From Chromatiales bacterium (GTDB lineage Bacteria; Pseudomonadota; Gammaproteobacteria; Thiohalomonadales; Thiohalomonadaceae): a stretch of DNA of 6,032 nt. The notes under the pieces are model-generated. The model saw nothing but the letters and a program-made list of their open reading frames with translations, was not told the origin of the DNA and searched no databases. Below, in pieces: positions 1-4,916 of the stretch. Numbering within the stretch: the first letter of the stretch is position 1; each line of letters starts with the position of its first letter. The stretch is from assembly GCA_029864785.1 (NCBI GenBank), contig JAOTST010000105.1, positions 1-6,032 on the forward strand, given 5' to 3'. The position numbers and the translations under genes were made by a program.

Positions 1-19
1 CCCCGCTGAACATGCGGGG
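1..19. repeat. 6-bp G/C hairpin at left edge
   Basis: CCCCGC at 1-6 pairs perfectly with GCGGGG at 14-19 around a 7-nt loop. The left arm touches the window edge, so the stem may be longer. A loose T run follows at 27-30, but seven bases separate it from the stem, so this is a poor intrinsic terminator. The right arm overlaps the purine-rich GGGGAG (16-21) that would act as ribosome binding site if the downstream gene began at the ATT at 26. It may be coincidental, or the tail of an upstream gene whose frame-1 stop is TGA at 7-9. Confidence 0.3.
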
Positions 20-730
20 AGCTCTATTTTAAAAACTCTTTTTAGTGCGTTTTTACTGCTCTCTGCATCCACGATTGGTGCAACAGAGACCCCCTATAGC
101 GCCTTTTATAGTCTTGATGCCGACGGGATGTCGATTGGTAATTTAGAGCGTTCACTGACGCGAACTAAAGAGGAAATTTTTGTACTGAATACCAAGAGTT
201 ATGCGACCGGTTTCTGGAAGCTCTTTTTTGATGATGTAATTGCCGAAGAGAGCCGCTTTACGATATTCAAAGGAAAAGTGGTTCCACAAAGCTACCTTTA
301 TACAAAAAAGCGCAAGGGTGAGCTCTCCGAAGAGCGACTTACATTTAACCATCATAAAAATACTATTCTCTCAAATTCAAATGATGGTCAGGTGAACTTT
401 GGTTTCACGGGTGTTGAAACAGACAAACTGCTTTACCAGTTTATGATTCGAGAAGCGTTACGGGATGGTGGAGGTGAAAGAGACCTCGATTTTTCAGTTG
501 TTGATAAAGGTGGGGTTCATCCCTACCGATTCAAGGTGGGAGCAATCGAGTCGCTTGTTACGAACATCGGAACAATCGATGCGGTTCGGGTTGATCGAAT
601 TAACGAAGAGAGGCGTAAAACAACAATATGGTTTGCGCCATCACTCGATTATCTGCCGGTCAAGATTGTGCAGGATGCGGGAGATCACAACTACTCCAGT
701 ACTATTATCTCTACCTCTCTGAAACGATAG
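2..730 (+). CDS. DUF3108 family exported protein (5' end unresolved)
   Basis: The frame is open from the left edge to the TAG at 728-730. An ATG at 128 is clearly internal: the codons before it encode a signal peptide (LKTLFSAFLLLSASTIGA, likely cleaved before TE) and the first strand of the mature domain (YSAFYSLDADG). No ATG, GTG or TTG lies in frame between 2 and 128, so the start is either left of the window or a rare ATT at 26-28, which would give 234 residues beginning (M)LKTLF. The mature part resembles DUF3108: a beta-rich N-terminal half with a VPQSYLY segment and a C-terminal IWFAPSLDYLPVKI segment. DUF3108 proteins are periplasmic or envelope proteins of unknown function, often encoded next to purN in gammaproteobacteria; the upstream neighbour is not visible here. 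The gene converges on the deaminase gene with a 15-bp gap and no clear terminator. Family call is by pattern memory; molecular role unknown. Confidence 0.8.
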   Translation, partial: PAEHAGSSILKTLFSAFLLLSASTIGATETPYSAFYSLDADGMSIGNLERSLTRTKEEIFVLNTKSYATGFWKLFFDDVIAEESRFTIFKGKVVPQSYLYTKKRKGELSEERLTFNHHKNTILSNSNDGQVNFGFTGVETDKLLYQFMIREALRDGGGERDLDFSVVDKGGVHPYRFKVGAIESLVTNIGTIDAVRVDRINEERRKTTIWFAPSLDYLPVKIVQDAGDHNYSSTIISTSLKR

Positions 731-745
731 CGAGTTATATATCGA

Positions 746-1276
746 TCATGTTTTGGGCTTCGCATTCACAAAACGACTCAAAATAGTTTTAAAAAATCCT
801 CCAGGCGAGACGGTAATTGATGCCTTATCAACATTGACATCATCAAGCTCATAACTGGTGATATCAATCTCAGCCTCATGATACATCTCATGGGAGAGCT
901 TTAGGTCATCGGCCCAACGTGAGAGAAAATCTTCACTGGGATTGATATAGACGATTCGTTTAATCTGTTCCTGAATCAGCTTTGAAGCACAACGGGGGCA
1001 GGGTGGATGGGTGACATAGACCGTGCAGTTACTCAAATCCTGATTGGCGAAGATCATTGCATTCTCTTCTGCGTGGATGGTGAGATTAAGTTTGCAGTTA
1101 CGGTCGTTTAAGCGCTCTTGGGTATCTTTAACACCTGCGGCAAAACCGTTGTAACCGAGCGATACGATTCGGTTTCCTTCGGTAATGACTGCGCCAACCT
1201 GTGACGAGGGATCTTTACTCCATCCGGAAGTATGGGCTGCGAGTCCGAGAAATCGGGTATCCCATTTTTCACTCAT
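746..1276 (-). CDS. dCMP deaminase family protein (zinc-dependent, ComEB-like)
   Basis: A protein of 176 residues from the chosen start (MSEKW). It carries the zinc-dependent cytidine/deoxycytidylate deaminase signature: HAEENA at residues 68-73 (H68 zinc ligand, E70 proton shuttle) and PPCPRC at 91-96 (C93 and C96 zinc ligands). GYNGFAAG at 41-48 matches the GYNG loop typical of dCMP deaminases. Members convert dCMP to dUMP for thymidylate synthesis in the cytoplasm; the substrate here is inferred from family and not proven. An ATG nine codons upstream (1301-1303) gives 185 residues but has no Shine-Dalgarno, whereas AAGGAG at 1286-1291 sits nine bases before the ATG at 1276, so I prefer the shorter form. 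Residues after about 145 form a C-terminal tail beyond the deaminase core. The gene lies downstream of apbC on the same strand but behind a strong terminator, so it probably has its own promoter. Confidence 0.87.
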   Translation of the reverse strand: MSEKWDTRFLGLAAHTSGWSKDPSSQVGAVITEGNRIVSLGYNGFAAGVKDTQERLNDRNCKLNLTIHAEENAMIFANQDLSNCTVYVTHPPCPRCASKLIQEQIKRIVYINPSEDFLSRWADDLKLSHEMYHEAEIDITSYELDDVNVDKASITVSPGGFFKTILSRFVNAKPKT

Positions 1277-1285
1277 CTTTGTTGG

Positions 1286-1291
1286 CTCCTT
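1286..1291 (-). promoter_or_regulatory. Shine-Dalgarno deciding the deaminase start
   Basis: On the minus strand this reads AAGGAG, nine bases before the ATG at 1276-1274. The upstream in-frame ATG at 1303-1301 is preceded by an A/T-rich stretch with no such motif. This favours the 176-residue protein over the 185-residue one. Confidence 0.7.
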
Positions 1292-1337
1292 ATTGTTCTT
1301 CATCAGTTATTTAAGTACTCATGATATCACTATAAAC

Positions 1338-1369
1338 AAAAACGGCGATCCTATTGGATCGCCGTTTTT
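1338..1369 (-). terminator. Intrinsic terminator after apbC, symmetric and possibly bidirectional
   Basis: AAAAACGGCGATCC (1338-1351) and GGATCGCCGTTTTT (1356-1369) form a perfect 14-bp stem closed by the tetraloop TATT. The G/C core is flanked by A5 and T5, so a U tract follows the stem on either strand. It lies 20 bp past the apbC stop and before the deaminase gene, so its main job should be to end apbC transcription. It could also stop plus-strand read-through coming from the deaminase side. Confidence 0.92.
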
Positions 1370-1388
1370 GAGTGGATTGCTTTGAAGC

Positions 1389-2480
1389 TTAGTCGTTAGC
1401 AATCACGATCTTGGGGAATTTCGAGCTGTAGTCCTTCGCCTGTTGTGCAAGTTTGGCGGTAGTACGGCGGGCAATATCCTTGTAGATCTCGGTCACGCGG
1501 CCATCGGGGTCAGCAGCAACGGTTGGTTTACCGTTATCAGCCTCTTGACGAATCTGCATGTCGAGGGGCAGGGCACCGAGGAATTTGATATCAAAGTCCT
1601 CAGACATTTTCTGACCACCACCTTCGCCGAAGATATTCTCTTCGTGACCACACTCGGAGCAGATGTGAATGCTCATATTCTCGATAACACCCAGAACAGG
1701 CACCTCAACCTTTTCAAACATCTTGTACGCCTTACGTGCATCGAGCAGGGCAATATCCTGAGGTGTGGTAACGATGACCGCACCGCTCACAGGAACCTTC
1801 TGCGCCAGTGTGAGCTGGGTATCGCCAGTGCCTGGTGGCAGGTCGATAACCAGATAGTCAACTTCGCGCCAGGTGGTGTCGTTGAGCAGCTGCTCCAACG
1901 CTTGGGTGACCATTGGGCCACGCCAGATCATCGGGGTATCTTCTTCAATCAGGTAACCGATAGACATCGACTGCAGACCGAGACTGATGACCGGCTCCAT
2001 GGTTGTACCATCGGATGACTCTGGTTTTGCATCCGAAACACCCAGCATACGGGGTTGGCTGGGACCGTAGATGTCGGCATCAAGGATACCCACGTTAGCA
2101 CCATCGGCAGCAAGAGCCAGCGCAAGGTTTACTGAGGTGGTTGATTTACCCACACCGCCCTTACCTGAGGCAACGGCGATAATGTTTTTGACGCCCTTGA
2201 TGTGACTCACACCCTTTTGTGCGGCGTGTGAAACGATGGTGTCGCTGAAATTAAATTCGGCTGAGTCGATTCCGTCGATCGCTTCGACCTTTGACTTGAG
2301 TTCGTTGGCGAGCGTTTCGGTATAGCCCTTGGCAGGAAATCCGAGTGCTACATCGATCTTGGCCGTGGTGCCATCAATGGCGATGTTTTTTATGCAGTTG
2401 GCAGAGACGAGGTCTTTCTCCAAGTAGGGATCGGTATACTCTTTAAGTGCGGCTTCAATTTGTGTTGCATCAACGGACAT
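1389..2480 (-). CDS. apbC: Iron-sulfur cluster carrier protein ApbC/Mrp (P-loop NTPase)
   Basis: A 363-residue full-length member of the Mrp/NBP35 family, cytoplasmic ATPases that bind a transferable [4Fe-4S] cluster and deliver it to apoproteins. Residues 1 to about 85 form the N-terminal MIP18-like (DUF59) domain. A linker leads to the deviant Walker A motif GKGGVGKST at 106-114, with the extra lysine (K107) typical of the SIMIBI class. DADIYGPSQP at 134-143 and VIDLPPGTGD at 211-220 are family signatures for nucleotide-dependent switching. The CxxC pair C274 and C277 (CSEC) is the predicted cluster-bridging site between dimer subunits. The ATG at 2480 is preceded by AGGAG (minus strand, 2493-2489) with 8 bases of spacing. 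The gene is divergent from metG, an arrangement common in gammaproteobacteria, and ends at a strong terminator. All key residues are intact. Confidence 0.97.
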   Translation of the reverse strand: MSVDATQIEAALKEYTDPYLEKDLVSANCIKNIAIDGTTAKIDVALGFPAKGYTETLANELKSKVEAIDGIDSAEFNFSDTIVSHAAQKGVSHIKGVKNIIAVASGKGGVGKSTTSVNLALALAADGANVGILDADIYGPSQPRMLGVSDAKPESSDGTTMEPVISLGLQSMSIGYLIEEDTPMIWRGPMVTQALEQLLNDTTWREVDYLVIDLPPGTGDTQLTLAQKVPVSGAVIVTTPQDIALLDARKAYKMFEKVEVPVLGVIENMSIHICSECGHEENIFGEGGGQKMSEDFDIKFLGALPLDMQIRQEADNGKPTVAADPDGRVTEIYKDIARRTTAKLAQQAKDYSSKFPKIVIAND

Positions 2481-2570
2481 TATGAAAACTCCTAATCTCT
2501 AAAATTTAATTCGGTACAGCAAAAATGGCTCGAAAATTTCTAGTCACGGCCTGTTCAGGAGGCAATGAAT

Positions 2571-2651
2571 ATGGCTCAAATACGAATCATTTACTGGTCT
2601 ATGGGGCTCTTAATTGGTATCTTTACACGGTTTTTCAATGATTTGAGCCAT
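2571..2651. repeat. 11-bp perfect inverted repeat in apbC-metG gap
   Basis: ATGGCTCAAAT at 2571-2581 is the exact reverse complement of ATTTGAGCCAT at 2641-2651, with 59 bases between. Related direct copies lie nearby: ATGGCTC at 2525-2531 and ATGCTCAAAT at 2665-2674. The arms could form an RNA stem with a long loop, or be paired operator half-sites. No flanking target-site duplication was seen, so a miniature transposon is not supported. Confidence 0.6.
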
Positions 2652-2678
2652 CGTAGTTGCAATAATGCTCAAATTTAA
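2571..2678 (+). CDS. Possible small hydrophobic protein, 35 aa
   Basis: An ATG at 2571 follows AGGAGG (2557-2562) with 8 bases of spacing, an ideal ribosome binding site. It opens 35 codons ending in TAA at 2676-2678. A second ATG at 2565 is in frame but only 2 bases from the AGGAGG. The product has a hydrophobic stretch (IIYWSMGLLIGIFTRFF, residues 6-22) that could span a membrane, then a polar tail with one Cys. I do not recognise the family. The ORF sits entirely inside the apbC-metG gap and both arms of the inverted repeat fall within it, so it could equally be regulatory DNA that is open by chance, or a leader peptide upstream of metG. The good Shine-Dalgarno is the only strong evidence. 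Confidence 0.3.
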   Translation: MAQIRIIYWSMGLLIGIFTRFFNDLSHRSCNNAQI

Positions 2679-2690
2679 ACGGGAAACGGG

Positions 2691-2725
2691 CTATAAATAT
2701 AGCTAACTTGTTGATTAATTTATAG
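2691..2725. repeat. 8-bp A/T-rich inverted repeat upstream of metG
   Basis: CTATAAAT (2691-2698) and ATTTATAG (2718-2725) are perfect reverse complements 19 bases apart. Both contain TATA-type sequence and may simply reflect promoter composition, or be a regulator's half-sites. Confidence 0.3.
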
Positions 2726-2756
2726 TTATCGAACAAAATCGTTTCGGTGACCTCAT

Positions 2757-2762
2757 TATACT
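2757..2762 (+). promoter_or_regulatory. Weak candidate -10 for metG
   Basis: TATACT matches the sigma-70 -10 consensus at 5 of 6 positions. A start about 7 bases downstream would leave a leader of only about 8-10 nt before the metG ATG at 2778, consistent with the missing Shine-Dalgarno. No good -35 lies 16-18 bases upstream, so support is weak. Confidence 0.25.
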
Positions 2763-2777
2763 GAAAAATCCTTGGAT

Positions 2778-4826
2778 ATGACCCAAAATTTGCGCAAAAT
2801 TCTTGTTACCAGTGCTCTTCCTTATGCCAACGGTCCGATCCATCTGGGTCATCTGGTTGAATATATTCAGACCGACATCTGGGTTCGTTTTCAACGGTTG
2901 CGGGGTCACAGCTGTACCTATGTCTGTGCCGATGATGCCCACGGTACGCCCATCATGCTCAGGGCACAGGGTGAGGGAATTGAGCCCGAGGAGCTTATTG
3001 CGCGCATTAGTGCTGAGCATCAAGCTGATTTTCAGGGCTTTGATATCGGTTTTGATAACTACTACTCCACCCACTCGGATGAGAACCAGCACTTTGCCAG
3101 CCTGGTCTACATTCGATTGCGCGATGCAGGTCATATTGCCAAGCGCACGATCACTCAGGCCTATGACCCTGAAAAAGAGATGTTCCTGCCCGACCGCTTT
3201 ATTAGAGGTTGCTGCCCCAAGTGTGGTGCAGAGGATCAGTATGGTGACTCGTGCGAGATGTGCGGAGCCACCTATAATCCGACCGATTTGGTTAATCCCG
3301 TTTCTGCCATCTCCGGAGCCACGCCGATTGAGAAGGATTCGGAGCACTACTTCTTTAAGCTGGGAGACTTTGAACAGATGCTCAAGGGCTGGATCTCCGA
3401 GAGTAAGGTGCAGAACGGTATTGCTAGTAAATTGAATGAGTGGTTTGAGTCGGGGCTTAATGACTGGGATATCTCTCGCGATGCTCCCTATTTTGGTTTT
3501 GAGATCCCCGATGCGCCGGGTAAGTACTTCTATGTCTGGCTTGATGCACCGATTGGTTATATGGCGAGTTTTCAGAATCTTTGCGATCGTACCGAGGGTC
3601 TTGAATTTGATGACTACTGGGGTGCGGACAGCAGTGCCGAGGTCTATCACTTTATCGGTAAGGATATCGCCTATTTCCATACGCTCTTCTGGCCAGCGAT
3701 GCTTGAGGGAGCCGGCTTTAGAAAACCTAACGGGGTCTATTGTCACGGTTTTCTGACCGTTAATGGTCAAAAGATGTCGAAGTCACGCGGCACCTTTGTG
3801 ATGGCATCAACCTATCTTAAACACCTCAACCCCGAGTATCTGCGCTACTACTTTGCCGCCAAGCTCGGTAATGGGATTGATGATCTCGATCTTAATTTTG
3901 ATGATTTCATGCAGCGCGTCAATTCGGATCTGGTCGGTAAGGTGGTCAACATCGCCAGTCGCTGTGCCGGCTTCATTAAGAAGCGCTTTGATAACAAGCT
4001 GGCTCCTGCACTCTCGGAAGCGGATCTCTATCAGGATTTTGTCAAAGTGGGCGAGACGATCGCCAACCACTACGAACAGCGCGAGTTTGGTCATGCCATG
4101 CGCGCCATCATGGCACTGGCTGATCGGGCCAACCAATATATTGATGAACAGAAGCCGTGGGTTATCGCCAAGGAGGAGGGCAAGGATCAGGAGCTACATG
4201 ATATTTGCAGCATGGGGATCAATCTCTTCCGCCTATTGATGAGCTATCTCAAGCCGGTACTTCCGGTGATGGCCGAAGAGGTAGAACGTTTTCTCAATAT
4301 CGAAGCCCTGGAGTGGCAGGGTGATATCAAACCGCTGCTTAATCACACCGTGAATAAGTTTAAACCGCTGATGCAGCGTGTGGAGCAGAGCAGTATTGAT
4401 GCAATTACTGCTGATTCGACTCAAACACTCTCGGAAGCTCAGCCAAAGACTACAAAAAAACCGCAGAAAGTGAAGGGTGGTAACGGTGATGAAATTGCTG
4501 CTACTATCGAATTTGATGACTTTGCCAAGGTCGATCTTCGAATTGTTGAGATCGTTAAGGCGGAGCATGTAGAGGGGGCTGATAAGCTATTGCGTCTGGA
4601 ACTTGATCTGGGTGACGATAAGCGACAGGTCTTTGCTGGAATTAAGTCAGCCTACCCACCGGAAGAACTGGTTGGACGTTTGACGGTAATGGTCGCCAAT
4701 CTGGCTCCTCGAAAAATGCGTTTTGGCGTTTCGGAAGGGATGGTATTGGCGGCAGGGCCGGGAGGCGAGGATATTTTTATACTTTCGCCTGATAGTGGTG
4801 CTCAAGCGGGCATGCGAGTGAAGTAG
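2778..4826 (+). CDS. metG: Methionyl-tRNA synthetase
   Basis: A 682-residue class I aminoacyl-tRNA synthetase that charges tRNA-Met, including initiator tRNA, with methionine using ATP in the cytoplasm. The HIGH-type motif HLGH is at 22-25 and KMSKS at 332-336. The zinc knuckle in the connective insert has all four cysteines (C146, C149, C159, C162), as in the E. coli MetG group. DAPIGYM (257-262) lies in the methionine pocket region. After the anticodon-binding helical domain and a charged linker (about 541-573), the C-terminal OB-fold tRNA-binding domain (about 575-682, with [12 protein letters not shown]) is fused and intact. Length matches the E. coli enzyme (677). I chose ATG at 2778, giving [11 protein letters not shown] as in E. 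coli MTQ; an in-frame TTG at 2772 adds two residues. Neither start has a visible Shine-Dalgarno. No terminator follows, so the downstream PilZ gene may be co-transcribed. Confidence 0.98.
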   Translation: MTQNLRKILVTSALPYANGPIHLGHLVEYIQTDIWVRFQRLRGHSCTYVCADDAHGTPIMLRAQGEGIEPEELIARISAEHQADFQGFDIGFDNYYSTHSDENQHFASLVYIRLRDAGHIAKRTITQAYDPEKEMFLPDRFIRGCCPKCGAEDQYGDSCEMCGATYNPTDLVNPVSAISGATPIEKDSEHYFFKLGDFEQMLKGWISESKVQNGIASKLNEWFESGLNDWDISRDAPYFGFEIPDAPGKYFYVWLDAPIGYMASFQNLCDRTEGLEFDDYWGADSSAEVYHFIGKDIAYFHTLFWPAMLEGAGFRKPNGVYCHGFLTVNGQKMSKSRGTFVMASTYLKHLNPEYLRYYFAAKLGNGIDDLDLNFDDFMQRVNSDLVGKVVNIASRCAGFIKKRFDNKLAPALSEADLYQDFVKVGETIANHYEQREFGHAMRAIMALADRANQYIDEQKPWVIAKEEGKDQELHDICSMGINLFRLLMSYLKPVLPVMAEEVERFLNIEALEWQGDIKPLLNHTVNKFKPLMQRVEQSSIDAITADSTQTLSEAQPKTTKKPQKVKGGNGDEIAATIEFDDFAKVDLRIVEIVKAEHVEGADKLLRLELDLGDDKRQVFAGIKSAYPPEELVGRLTVMVANLAPRKMRFGVSEGMVLAAGPGGEDIFILSPDSGAQAGMRVK

Positions 4827-4874
4827 AACATCGTTATAGAACGCTGTTTCGTGAAGGGAGAGAGAAGGATTGCT

Positions 4875-4916
4875 ATGGTTTATTGTAGAAAAGGAATGGT
4901 TTTGAATTATGACTAA
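4875..4916 (+). CDS. Possible 13-codon leader ORF overlapping the PilZ gene start
   Basis: ATG at 4875 follows AAGGA (4865-4869) with 5 bases of spacing and encodes MVYCRKGMVLNYD before TAA at 4914-4916. It overlaps the PilZ/DUF1631 ATG at 4909 by 8 bases in another frame. If translated, it would deliver ribosomes to that start, whose own AAGGA lies a distant 13 bases away. A chance ORF of this length is common, so this is only a candidate. Confidence 0.2.
   Translation: MVYCRKGMVLNYD

Larger units (their letters stand above)
2481..2777. promoter_or_regulatory. Divergent apbC-metG intergenic region
   Basis: This gap of 297 bp must hold the promoters for apbC (leftward) and metG (rightward). 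It is A/T-rich, particularly from 2691 to 2762. Candidate plus-strand -10 elements with one mismatch to TATAAT are TATAAA (2692-2697), TATAGT (2721-2726) and TATACT (2757-2762), but none has a convincing TTGACA-like -35 at normal spacing. I could not place an apbC promoter. The region also contains repeated ATGGCTC-type motifs and a possible small ORF, listed separately. No MetJ-box-like run, T-box or recognised riboswitch was seen. Confidence 0.45.

Noticed and set aside
750..774. GTTTTG...CAAAAC inverted repeat at the convergent end of the DUF3108 and deaminase genes
   Set aside because: Only a 6-bp A/T-rich stem with a 13-base loop, lying within the deaminase coding tail and with no T tract on either strand; not a credible terminator.
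746..1276. Anti-phage dCTP deaminase (DcdV-type) defence protein
   Set aside because: DcdV proteins carry an N-terminal P-loop kinase-like domain; this protein is only the deaminase core with a short tail, and no other defence genes are nearby.
1443..2018. 191-codon plus-strand open frame inside apbC
   Set aside because: Antisense shadow of apbC, crossing its conserved P-loop protein coding sequence; no family resemblance.
2571..2651. Miniature transposon (MITE) bounded by 11-bp inverted repeats
   Set aside because: Only 81 bp, no target-site duplication visible, and extra motif copies lie outside the supposed ends; a regulatory motif fits better.
2715..3770. 351-codon minus-strand open frame antisense to metG
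   Set aside because: It mirrors the codon pattern of metG, has no recognisable domain, and the plus-strand frame is an intact MetG with all motifs; a coding shadow.
4827..4908. Intrinsic terminator after metG
   Set aside because: No G/C stem followed by a T tract; only short imperfect pairings such as AACGCTGTT.
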